A stretch of DNA of 41,337 bases from Pelotomaculum isophthalicicum JI (lineage in GTDB: Bacteria; Bacillota; Desulfotomaculia; Desulfotomaculales; Pelotomaculaceae): NCBI RefSeq assembly GCF_029478095.1, contig NZ_JAKOAV010000030.1, forward strand, positions 1 to 41,337. The letters are read 5' to 3'. Positions 24,801 to 32,334 of this stretch are shown here, one piece after another (the stretch's first letter is position 1; each line of letters begins with the position of its first letter). The position numbers and the translations under genes were made by a program. The notes beneath the pieces were generated by a model. It did not search any database. It was not told the DNA's origin and saw only the letters and a program-made list of their open reading frames with translations.

Positions 24801-24906
24801 TTTACTTCCACTCCTTAAAACATCTTATATCAATTTAGCGCACATAAGGAGCGCTTAGGTCGTATACAGGATATTCTTAAATCACCGTCCTGTTCGGTTA
24901 AGGCTG

Positions 24907-24928
24907 GCGCGGGCATTTACGCCCGCGC
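24907..24928. other. Intergenic GC-rich hairpin
   Basis: GCGCGGGC and GCCCGCGC flank a six-base loop between the CoA ligase and oxidoreductase genes. No T-tract follows on the minus strand, so it may stabilise or process the transcript and need not end it. Confidence 0.45.
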
Positions 24929-25011
24929 TCTCAATATCGTATCTTTAGCTTAATCTAGTGCCTATCCAAACCATTAAGTCCTTGCCAACTATTACACTTT
25001 GTTTTTCCAAA

Positions 25012-26592
25012 TTAATTAACGCCCTCGATTTTCACTCTCTCACGCAGTTTATACCGTTGGATTTTACCGGTGGCGGTACGCGGCAGTTCCGTAACAAATT
25101 TGATCCAGCGCGGGAACTTGTAGTGGGCAATATTCTTGCGCACGAAGTCCTGAATGTCTTTAACAAGCTCAGGAGATCCCTCACAACCCTCTTTAAGAAC
25201 CACATAAGCCATTGGTTTAACCAACTCATCCGTGTCGGCTGCCGGGACAACACCACACTCAGCCACTGCCGGGTGGTGCAGAATCGCATCTTCGACTTCA
25301 ATTGGTGATACCCAGATACCGCCGGCTTTCAACATATCATCAGCGCGACCGACACCGAAGTAATAGCCTTCTTCATCTTGATAGAACTTATCTCCGGTAA
25401 TAAACCACTCGCCAATAAAGCATTCCTTGTTCTTCTGGTGCTTGTTCCAGTAACATTGTGCCGTACCTTCAGCTTTAAGCCACAGGTTGCCGGCTTCTCC
25501 CCTGGGCACTTCGTTTCCTTCTTCGTCACACAGCTTGCCCTCATAGCCGGAGAGCAGGTTGCCAAGGCTGCCGGGCTTAACCGAACCAGGCACGCAGGAA
25601 AGATAAATCGCTCCCACGTCACTTGAGCCGAGGCCGTCGAGGATTTCAATACCGAACAATTCTTTCCAGCGATCAAATATTACCCTGGGCAGGGCTTCCC
25701 CGGCAGAAACACACGCTCTAACCGAAGAAAAGTCATAGTCGACACCCTTAACCCCTTTATCCATGAGAGCCAGCAAGGCCATATAGGAACTCGGCACTCC
25801 GTAATAGATGGTGGGCCGGTATTTTCTGACCACTTCGATCAAAGCGTCCGGCTTCGGCATGCCCGGGAACAGGACCACAGCACCGCCGCTTAACAATACG
25901 GTATCAAACGAGTTATTGCGGCCATAGGAGAAATACATCTTGGAAAGCGAGAACGAAATGTCATCTGGAGTCGCTTTTACTACTTCATCACAGTGGGCAG
26001 TCAAATACATGAGGTCGTGCTGCAGGTGCACAATACCCTTCGGCTGGCCGGTGGTGCCGGAACTGTAAAGCCAAAAACCCGGATCGTCCTTATTGGTGTC
26101 AGCGGCTTCCAGGTCAGGGGATGCTTCTTTACAAATCTCACTGAAGCTTAACAGTCCTGGAACCGCATTACCGATTACGATCATGTGCTTCAAATACTTG
26201 AATTGATCCTTTACTTCCATAAATAACGGCAGCACGCTCTCGTGAACGATCGCTGCTTTGGCGCGGCTGTCGTTTACGTAGTAAAGATAATCTTGCGCTA
26301 TAGCCATGGTGCTAAGGAGAACCGGCACTATTCCCGTCCTCATTGTGCCTAGGAAACTATAGAAAAATTCCGGCATATCAGGCATGCAGAGCAACACACG
26401 GTTTTCCCTCTCAATACCTAAATTAAGCAGGGCATTACCAAGACGGTTAGCTCTTTCCGCAACTTCGGCGTAGGTGATCTTTTCATCTTCATAGTAAATA
26501 CAAACATTGTTTCCGCGGCCCTCTTTTAAGTGCCTGTCCATAAGGTAAGTGGTAATGTTAAACTCGGCGGGTATCTCTGGCATACGAAGCAT
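25012..26592 (-). CDS. Benzoate-CoA ligase-family acyl-CoA synthetase (AMP-forming)
   Basis: A 526-residue adenylate-forming enzyme. It has the phosphate loop YSSGTTGQPKG (176-186), the A5-like region DGLGSSDVGAIYLS, GEWFITGDKF and the hinge GRADDMLKAGGIWVSPIEVE. The catalytic lysine is Lys510 in TATGKIQRYKLRE. The order and wording of the motifs (GIVHLQHD, KMYFSYGRNNSF, SAGEALP) are those of benzoate- and 4-hydroxybenzoate-CoA ligases. It would activate an aromatic acid with ATP and CoA, releasing AMP. AAGGAGG stands ahead of the ATG. A leader of more than 400 bases separates it from two tandem sigma-54 promoters and the divergent activator gene. Substrate identity is inferred from family resemblance only. 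Confidence 0.87.
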   Translation of the reverse strand: MLRMPEIPAEFNITTYLMDRHLKEGRGNNVCIYYEDEKITYAEVAERANRLGNALLNLGIERENRVLLCMPDMPEFFYSFLGTMRTGIVPVLLSTMAIAQDYLYYVNDSRAKAAIVHESVLPLFMEVKDQFKYLKHMIVIGNAVPGLLSFSEICKEASPDLEAADTNKDDPGFWLYSSGTTGQPKGIVHLQHDLMYLTAHCDEVVKATPDDISFSLSKMYFSYGRNNSFDTVLLSGGAVVLFPGMPKPDALIEVVRKYRPTIYYGVPSSYMALLALMDKGVKGVDYDFSSVRACVSAGEALPRVIFDRWKELFGIEILDGLGSSDVGAIYLSCVPGSVKPGSLGNLLSGYEGKLCDEEGNEVPRGEAGNLWLKAEGTAQCYWNKHQKNKECFIGEWFITGDKFYQDEEGYYFGVGRADDMLKAGGIWVSPIEVEDAILHHPAVAECGVVPAADTDELVKPMAYVVLKEGCEGSPELVKDIQDFVRKNIAHYKFPRWIKFVTELPRTATGKIQRYKLRERVKIEGVN

Positions 26593-27017
26593 CCTTTTTC
26601 CTCCTTTTTAATAAAGTGCTTTATTTATTGTGAATTTGTTCACTATTGATATTGCCAAATTATATTCTAATTTCTTTTATGGAAAATTAATTGACAACCT
26701 GCCTGGCGACCCTAGATAATTCATGCCATATTTCTCTAAATATTTCTCCATACCCCCCTCTTTTAAACACACATATAACACCATCACCCCACTTAGCAAG
26801 TCAATATAAGGAGCACAGGACGGGATGATTTTATATCCCCGCCCTATGCGCTGCTTCCGTCAGGGCGACTCCAGGTTCAACTTTGACTCGATTAAATTAT
26901 TCACAGTTCTCAGTTGAATCTTATTCATTGCTATTTTCCCACTTTGTCAAATTACCCCTTATCCCTTACCAGAACGCTTAAGGCCTCTTTTCCAAATAAC
27001 ACAACACAGTTTATTAA
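26593..27017 (-). other. Long untranslated leader of the CoA ligase transcript
   Basis: About 425 bases between the proximal sigma-54 promoter and the ligase ATG hold no convincing gene. An imperfect stem (26817-26845; AGGACGGGA against TCCCCGCCCT) is the only clear structure. The region is AT-rich. Confidence 0.45.
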
Positions 27018-27033
27018 AGCAATTTTTATGCCA
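27018..27033 (-). promoter_or_regulatory. Sigma-54 promoter P2 for the CoA ligase operon
   Basis: On the minus strand TGGCATAAAAATTGCT fits TGGCACG-N4-TTGCW with exact GG to GC spacing. It repeats P1, 89 bases away, together with flanking bases. Confidence 0.7.
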
Positions 27034-27106
27034 TAAAAACCAGGCCAATTGTTGATTAACATTATCCCTTACCAATTGAACGGCTTGACTCTCAACAGGT
27101 TATTAG

Positions 27107-27122
27107 TGCAATTTTTATGCCA
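27107..27122 (-). promoter_or_regulatory. Sigma-54 promoter P1 for the CoA ligase operon
   Basis: On the minus strand TGGCATAAAAATTGCA is a strong -24/-12 match. Dyad copy B is centred about 150 bp upstream of it, the usual enhancer distance. A short open frame overlapping this site (27069-27257, minus) is not credible as a gene. Confidence 0.75.
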
Positions 27123-27250
27123 TAAACGATCCTTCACTAAATTCCAGAAAATAATTTGCATATAGCTTTTTACTAGCAATAACGCCATGCCGTTCCGAAG
27201 AGTGCAGCATCCCTTACGGCTGAAATCTGCAAAAGCATAGCTGAGGCATT

Positions 27251-27285
27251 TGTCCATTTAACATACGGTGTATAATTATCGGACA
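27251..27285. promoter_or_regulatory. 35-bp dyad operator, copy B
   Basis: TGTCC-N7-ATAC-GGT-GTAT-N7-GGACA. Same spacing as copies A and C, differing at most of the spacer positions. It lies upstream of P1 and P2 and is likely the enhancer for the CoA ligase operon. Confidence 0.75.
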
Positions 27286-27455
27286 AAAAATTTAATGTTT
27301 AAGAAGGAATATATCAATCCACGTAGAAGATATATGTAAAACCCCACTTATATGAAGCCCCGCTCATCAATGTGAAAAAAATTCCTCTTTTCCAATAAAG
27401 GCTTGGACTTTCGAAGACACAGTTTGCTATCCTGTATGTAAAACTGTTTATTTTT

Positions 27456-27490
27456 TGTCCTGAAAACATACACTGTATGATTTAAGGACA
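27456..27490. promoter_or_regulatory. 35-bp dyad operator, copy C, at the activator gene
   Basis: TGTCC-N7-ATAC-ACT-GTAT-N7-GGACA, ending 32 bases before the activator ATG. A possible main-sigma promoter (TTGCTA, 17 bases, TTTATT; 27424-27452) ends just before it, so binding here could repress the activator's own transcription. Its centre is 205 bp from that of copy B. Confidence 0.7.
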
Positions 27491-27522
27491 AACACAATCT
27501 AAAGGCGCGAGGTGGTAGCTAA

Positions 27523-28926
27523 ATGCTGGCAAAAGATATTATGGTACCCACCACTGTAAGTCTTGAGCCCCACAGTAAAATGCGTGAAGCTATTAGTATT
27601 CTCCGGGACACAAGGCTTGGCGCAATTCCCATAGTTGACTCAAGCAACAGGCTCATAGGGATGTTTACAAGGTCAAATTTATTTGATTGCTTACTAAATG
27701 GTGTAAGCATTGACACTGAGTTATCAGGCCATTTCATCACGGACGTTATTTATTTTAAAGAAGATAAGCGGTTTAATAATCTTTCCGAACTTAATCAATG
27801 GTTGCGCAAAGTACCTATCGGTCAAACGCCTGTCGTTGATCTTCAGGAACACCCCATAGGTTTCATGACCCGGGATATTATCGTCTGTTTTTTGCTTGAC
27901 CACATTGAAAAATATTACCGGGATAAGCCCAAAGAGGATTCCCAAAAAATAAACTCTTCACATATAACCAGACATGAAGAACTTTACAAAATAAACGGCA
28001 CTAAATATAATATAGATTCGATCATTGGCAAGAGCAACGACATGGAGAAACTTAAAAGATTAGCTTTAATGGCGGCACAGACTGCCTCTACTATTCTTAT
28101 TACCGGAGGTTGCGGGACGGGGAAAGAATTGTTTGCGCAGGCCATTCACAATGCCAGCAGCCGGTGGTATCAACCATTTATTAATATAAACTGCGCGGCC
28201 ATACCGGCTGAACTAGCCGAATCAGAGCTATTCGGTTATGAAGGAGGAGCTTTTACCGGCGCAAGTAAACATGGTAAGCCGGGTAAGTTTGAATTAGCAG
28301 ATAGAAGCACTATCTTTTTAGATGAAATTGGAGATATGCCCCTGCCGCTTCAAAGCAAACTGCTACGCATTATTCAAGAAAAAGAGGTTATGCGGGTAGG
28401 AGGATTGCATCCTAAAAAAATTGACGTTCGAATCATTGCCGCCACGAATCAAGATCTCCAAAAACTCTATTATGAGGGTAAATTCAGGCAAGATTTATAT
28501 TATAGATTAAAGGTTATATCGTTAAATATTCCGCCGCTGAGTACTCACTCTGAGGACATTCCCATTTTAGTTAATTATTTTATTGACATATACAGCAAAG
28601 CAAACAATAAACAGATTAAAGGCATTTCCAAAGAAGCAATGAATTATTTACTAAGTTATGATTGGCCAGGCAATATTAGAGAATTGGGAAATGTTATAGA
28701 GAGGGCTATATTGTTCTGCAAAGAGAAAATAATAAGACTGGAAGATTTGGGCGTTAGTAACAATAATAGTAATATTGAAAGCGGGGCAGATATTTTTTCA
28801 CTATCGGGTATTGAAAGAGATACCATTCTTAAAGCTTTGCAAGCCACAAATGGGAACAAATCTCAAACAGCAAAAATATTGGGTATCAGCCGGTCAACTT
28901 TATATAAAAAGTTGGAGTTACTATGA
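27523..28926 (+). CDS. Sigma-54-dependent transcriptional activator with N-terminal CBS pair
   Basis: A 467-residue bacterial enhancer-binding protein. Two CBS domains (about 1-57 and 70-125) form a sensor module that in other proteins binds adenine nucleotides. The AAA+ domain (about 165-390) has Walker A GGCGTGKE (195-202), the sigma-54 contact loop GAFTGA (242-247) and Walker B ending FLDEIGD. A Fis-type HTH closes the protein (GNKSQTAKILGISRSTLYKKL). The ATG follows GCGAGGTGG. It is divergent from the CoA ligase operon and carries dyad C right before its start. It is the obvious candidate to bind all three dyads. AMP released by the CoA ligase is a possible ligand, as an inference. Confidence 0.92.
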   Translation: MLAKDIMVPTTVSLEPHSKMREAISILRDTRLGAIPIVDSSNRLIGMFTRSNLFDCLLNGVSIDTELSGHFITDVIYFKEDKRFNNLSELNQWLRKVPIGQTPVVDLQEHPIGFMTRDIIVCFLLDHIEKYYRDKPKEDSQKINSSHITRHEELYKINGTKYNIDSIIGKSNDMEKLKRLALMAAQTASTILITGGCGTGKELFAQAIHNASSRWYQPFININCAAIPAELAESELFGYEGGAFTGASKHGKPGKFELADRSTIFLDEIGDMPLPLQSKLLRIIQEKEVMRVGGLHPKKIDVRIIAATNQDLQKLYYEGKFRQDLYYRLKVISLNIPPLSTHSEDIPILVNYFIDIYSKANNKQIKGISKEAMNYLLSYDWPGNIRELGNVIERAILFCKEKIIRLEDLGVSNNNSNIESGADIFSLSGIERDTILKALQATNGNKSQTAKILGISRSTLYKKLELL

Positions 28927-28954
28927 AGTAACTCCAATGCGGCTCATGTTCATT

Positions 28955-28989
28955 GAAAAAGGCGTATGGAAAAACCAGACGCCTTTTTC
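28955..28989. terminator. Bidirectional terminator between activator and hydrogenase genes
   Basis: GAAAAAGGCGT pairs with ACGCCTTTTTC (11 bp), with T-rich ends on both strands. A second perfect stem, TTGGAGTTACT/AGTAACTCCAA, spans the activator's stop codon just upstream (28912-28937). Confidence 0.8.
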
Positions 28990-29012
28990 ATCACTCATAC
29001 CTTATTACTATT

Positions 29013-30458
29013 TTATATTCTAAAGCTTTTTACTTCTTTTGAAACGCCTTTCACTTCCAGAACATGCACAGCACAGGCAATGCAGGGGTCAAAGGCGCGG
29101 ACTATGCGCACCAACTCAATCGGATTGTCCGGGTCTTTGACCGGGGCGCCTACCAAAGCCTCTTCTATCGGACCGCGTTGCCCCTTGTCATCCCTGGGAC
29201 CACCATTCCAGGTAGTCGGCACAACTGCCTGGTAATTATCAATCTTGTGGTCTTTAATGGTAATCCAGTGTCCCAGAGCGCCGCGCGGAGCCTCGTGCAA
29301 TCCTACGCCAGATCCTTCTTTAGGTATGTTAAACGGCGCGAAGGTCGGCTGTCCGGGCACCAGTTGATCCAACCACTCGGGCATGGCGTGGGCAACCTGG
29401 GTGGCTTCCAAAGCGCGCGCGAAATGCCGTCCAAGAACCGAAAATCCCTTGTCTCCCAAACCAATAACGTCTTTTTGCTTATTTACAATCTGGCGGGCCA
29501 ATGGTCCCACCTCATACGGCGTTCCTTCATAACGAGGCGCCTTTAACCAGGAGTACGCGCCCTTCTTTCCGGGAGCCGGTTCGGTTACTCCTTCTCCAGG
29601 ATATTTTCCAGTTCCATCTTTGAACCAGGAATATTTTACCTCTTCAGTTATTTTAGTCTTGTCAAGCGGTAAAAACTGACCGTTGATATAGCGGCCACGC
29701 TTAAACAACTGTTTTTGCCCGTCCGGATCGTCTTCATCGGTCAGTTTGATGCCGCCATAAGCCAGCATGTTTTTACAGCCTGTCCCGATGCTGAACCCGT
29801 CATCGCCATAAATCTTCGCCACCGCGAGCACATCCGGGATATACACGTCATCCACAAAAGAGGTTATTTCACGCAGGTACTGTCTGAACTGGGCGATTTT
29901 TTCGGCCGTCACGACTTCAGTCACTCCGCCCGCGGTAAACACTGTGACGTGAGGCATTTTTGCCCCAAAGATAGCCAGCATCTCTTGCGCTTTTTTACGG
30001 ATGTCCAAAGCCTTGATATAATGCTGCACCGCCAGGTCGTTAATATCTTGAGGCAAGCGGTAATCGCCTTCATAACGCGGGATAAAGGGCGCCGTTTCAG
30101 GCCCCTTGACATAATCCAAAGCCGCCAGGTGGTAAAAATGCAGCACATGGGATTGCAAATAATTTGCCCCTTGGATTAAATTGCGGACGATCCTGCCGTT
30201 TGTCGGCGGCTTCACGCCAAAAGCGTCATCAAGACACAGCATCGAGGCCGTGCCGTGGGCAATCGGACAAACTCCGCAAATCCGCTGCATAATATGACAG
30301 GCATCGCGAGGATCGCGCCCTTTTAAAATTAATTCCAAGCCCCTGAATAAAGTCCCGCTTGATTTGGCGTCAATAACTTTTCCGCCATCTACTTCCACTT
30401 CAATCTTCAGGTGTCCTTCAATCCGGGTTACCGGATCAATAATAATTTGTTGTGCCAC
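29013..30458 (-). CDS. [NiFe] hydrogenase large subunit, group 1-like
   Basis: A 481-residue catalytic subunit. The nickel-iron ligands are in the L1 motif RICGVCPIAH (about residues 59-68) and the L2 motif DPCIACAVH near the C-terminus. Sixteen residues (VLEVKGVSKEVKSFRI) follow the last His; these are removed by the maturation protease encoded at 31830. RIEGHLKIEVEV and RGLELILKGRDP are typical of respiratory, outward-facing enzymes. It has no signal of its own and would be exported bound to the Tat-signal small subunit just upstream (38-base gap). It oxidises or evolves H2. No cytochrome b or c partner gene is seen, so the electron acceptor is unknown. Confidence 0.95.
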   Translation of the reverse strand: MAQQIIIDPVTRIEGHLKIEVEVDGGKVIDAKSSGTLFRGLELILKGRDPRDACHIMQRICGVCPIAHGTASMLCLDDAFGVKPPTNGRIVRNLIQGANYLQSHVLHFYHLAALDYVKGPETAPFIPRYEGDYRLPQDINDLAVQHYIKALDIRKKAQEMLAIFGAKMPHVTVFTAGGVTEVVTAEKIAQFRQYLREITSFVDDVYIPDVLAVAKIYGDDGFSIGTGCKNMLAYGGIKLTDEDDPDGQKQLFKRGRYINGQFLPLDKTKITEEVKYSWFKDGTGKYPGEGVTEPAPGKKGAYSWLKAPRYEGTPYEVGPLARQIVNKQKDVIGLGDKGFSVLGRHFARALEATQVAHAMPEWLDQLVPGQPTFAPFNIPKEGSGVGLHEAPRGALGHWITIKDHKIDNYQAVVPTTWNGGPRDDKGQRGPIEEALVGAPVKDPDNPIELVRIVRAFDPCIACAVHVLEVKGVSKEVKSFRI

Positions 30459-30496
30459 TTTATATTTTTCACCCCTATCAACTAGAATTACTTTAA

Positions 30497-31489
30497 CTAA
30501 CTAGTTTTCTTCTTTTCCGGAAACTCTATTTTCAGGTTAGGCACAACCGGTGCGTAAGTAACCTTTTCTTTGTTGGTCAGGGGATACACGCCATAGAAAG
30601 GCGCGCTTTGGTCAGGAAAAGTAGGTTCTGAACAAGCCTGACAAGGAGCCCCGGCCTTTATGCACCAGTTCACATTATTGTTCCAGCCCCGCTTATAGCA
30701 GTCCGAGGTGGCCACAAAACCCTTGCAGCCCAAATAAGCCAGACACCCTTCATCACCAATATACTGGGCGAATTTGCCAACATCAAAATACTGCCGCCGG
30801 AAACAATTATCGTGAATCGGTTCAGGATAGAACATCTTGGGGCGCCCAAACTTGTCCAATTCCGGAATTTGGCCGTATTTCAACACGTAAACAACCGTGC
30901 CCAGGAAATGGTCGGGATGCATCGGACATAAGGAAAGATTAATGACAGGTTTATCTTTAACCACCTGATTTACACCCACCACCCCGGTAGGATTGGGCGC
31001 CGCGGCGGGTATGCCGCCGAACGAGGCGCAATTGCCGGCTGCAATCACGGCGCTGGCTGCCTTGCCAAGGGTAGTCACGGCTGACAGCATGGTTAATTCT
31101 TTATTATTTTTTTCCGCGATGGTGCAGTAAGCCCCTTTCTCCTTGGTGGGAATGCCGCCTTCAATTACCAGGATAAACTGATTATTTAATTTTGACGCCG
31201 CTTCCTCCAATACTTCCGCGCAAAGATGACCTGACCCGGCCATAACATTAGGATGATACCTTAAGCTGATAACGTCGAGAAGCACCTTTTCAATCGCCGG
31301 TTCGACACTGTTTAGCAACGAAATAGAGCACCCCGTGCAACTGGCGCCTTGCAACCAGATTACCGGAGGTTTGCCGTCAGCCGCAAAAGCCAGAGTTTCT
31401 TCGAGATCGGGCCCCAGCAAAGTGATTAGACTTGCTCCGGCTGCCGAAGTCATGCAGAGCTTAATAAATTCACGCCGTGTTAAACCCAA
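30497..31489 (-). CDS. [NiFe] hydrogenase small subunit with Tat signal
   Basis: A 330-residue iron-sulfur subunit. The Tat signal starts MGLTRREFIKLC and ends near LAFA. The proximal cluster ligands lie in ASCTGCS, GNCASFGG and LCPMHPDH. Medial and distal clusters are served by HDNCFRRQ, EGCLAYLGCKG and NWCIKAGAPCQACSEP. There is no hydrophobic C-terminal anchor (it ends PEKKKTS), so the dimer is probably soluble outside the membrane or attached by an unidentified partner. The TTG start at 31489 is chosen because GGAGGGAGTAAGA precedes it and the Tat motif begins at once. A riboswitch candidate and a terminator lie in its leader, separating it from the upstream hyp genes. Confidence 0.94.
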   Translation of the reverse strand: MGLTRREFIKLCMTSAAGASLITLLGPDLEETLAFAADGKPPVIWLQGASCTGCSISLLNSVEPAIEKVLLDVISLRYHPNVMAGSGHLCAEVLEEAASKLNNQFILVIEGGIPTKEKGAYCTIAEKNNKELTMLSAVTTLGKAASAVIAAGNCASFGGIPAAAPNPTGVVGVNQVVKDKPVINLSLCPMHPDHFLGTVVYVLKYGQIPELDKFGRPKMFYPEPIHDNCFRRQYFDVGKFAQYIGDEGCLAYLGCKGFVATSDCYKRGWNNNVNWCIKAGAPCQACSEPTFPDQSAPFYGVYPLTNKEKVTYAPVVPNLKIEFPEKKKTS

Positions 31490-31589
31490 ATCTTACTCCC
31501 TCCTTAATATGGTAATAATAACTCTTAGAAATGGGATTTACGCACCCCCCGCCCAAAGATGGTAATAATGTCTTTATCCAATAGAATAT

Positions 31590-31626
31590 AATAAAAACTT
31601 TGCCTTCCTGAAAAAAGGGCAAAGTT
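31590..31626 (-). terminator. Intrinsic terminator in the hydrogenase leader
   Basis: On the minus strand AACTTTGCC pairs with GGCAAAGTT, followed by TTTATTAT. It lies between the riboswitch candidate and the small-subunit gene, which is the place for a transcription-attenuation element. Confidence 0.75.
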
Positions 31627-31633
31627 CTCGTGC

Positions 31634-31663
31634 TTATAAATGATCGTCCTTGCTCATTTATAA
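31634..31663. repeat. Palindromic stem between riboswitch and terminator
   Basis: TTATAAATGA pairs perfectly with TCATTTATAA around a 10-base loop. It may be a spacer hairpin of the switch's expression platform, or an operator. It has no counterpart in the tupA leader. Confidence 0.45.
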
Positions 31664-31680
31664 ACATGACATCTAAACTG

Positions 31681-31775
31681 TGCTCTCCTTTCCACGATGG
31701 GAGGCGTACCGGTTTCCCGGTATACCCGCCGGTCAGGCATCCATACCACAGGCTAAGGTCACCTGGCTCGGAGAA
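31681..31775 (-). ncRNA. Moco/Tuco-type riboswitch upstream of the hydrogenase structural genes
   Basis: On the minus strand the order of conserved blocks is CTCCGAGCC, GACC, TAGCC, GATGCCTG, a GC-rich variable stem (ACCGG-GAAA-CCGGT), GCCTCCCATCGTGG and AAAGGAGAG. The first CTCC pairs with the last GGAG. This is the layout I know for the Moco RNA motif, and the tupA leader at 39473-39573 has the same blocks. A terminator follows at 31590. Moco RNAs usually precede molybdenum or tungsten transport, cofactor or enzyme genes. A [NiFe] hydrogenase needs neither metal, which makes this placement odd. Identified from memory of the consensus; no covariance model was run. Confidence 0.75.
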
Positions 31776-31829
31776 TAAGCTATAGATTAAGCTGTATTTT
31801 TATTTCGATAAAAAAGTTTATTTTCCTTT

Positions 31830-32315
31830 TTATTTATAAAAAAATTTTATCGCCTGATTAATTTCCTTTTTTATTGAATTTATCAGAGAAGGCAAGGCTT
31901 TGTTGACTGCATGGGAAAGTTGATCATTAAATGTAATTTCCCCTGGTTGGATACCGTAAATGATTGTTGGCGGCAACTTTCCCAGCTGATTCGCTATATG
32001 TAACACCTCTTGCAGATTCAAATCATGTAAGGAGATAATTTGATCAGAAGAGTCAAAGGCTATTTCCTCAGCAGGTATGCGAAATATAGCGCCCGGCTCC
32101 TCACCGGCTTCCAGGCAGTCGATAATAACGGCATAGCCGGCGTCTTCCAGCCAATACAGCAAGTCAATACCCGCCGTCCCGCCGTCCACTATTTTTACGC
32201 AGGCGGGGAATGAATCTTTTTTCAGCTCGTTAATCGCGTGAATGCCTGCTCCATCATCACCGAGCAGTAAATTGCCCACACCTATTACAACAACCCTTTT
32301 TTCCTCCCCGGGCAT
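31830..32315 (-). CDS. Hydrogenase maturation protease (HyaD/HybD family)
   Basis: A 161-residue endopeptidase that removes the C-terminal peptide of the large subunit after nickel insertion. Nickel-sensing residues are in GVGNLLLGDDGAG (Glu position replaced by Asp), in the middle Asp of VIIDCLEAG and the His of SLHDLN. The ATG at 32315 is used because GAAGGG stands nine bases upstream; a GTG or ATG 9 bases earlier is less likely. It is the last gene before the riboswitch leader, 19 bases after hypE. Confidence 0.88.
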   Translation of the reverse strand: MPGEEKRVVVIGVGNLLLGDDGAGIHAINELKKDSFPACVKIVDGGTAGIDLLYWLEDAGYAVIIDCLEAGEEPGAIFRIPAEEIAFDSSDQIISLHDLNLQEVLHIANQLGKLPPTIIYGIQPGEITFNDQLSHAVNKALPSLINSIKKEINQAIKFFYK

Positions 32316-32334
32316 AAAACACAACCCTTCCCCA

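Noticed and set aside
24907-24928. Terminator splitting the CoA ligase and oxidoreductase into two units
   Set aside because: The stem is strong but lacks a T-tract on the minus strand, and no promoter was recognised for the downstream gene.
27069-27257. 62-codon open frame on the minus strand
   Set aside because: It overlaps a sigma-54 promoter and dyad B, has no ribosome binding site and no recognisable protein features.
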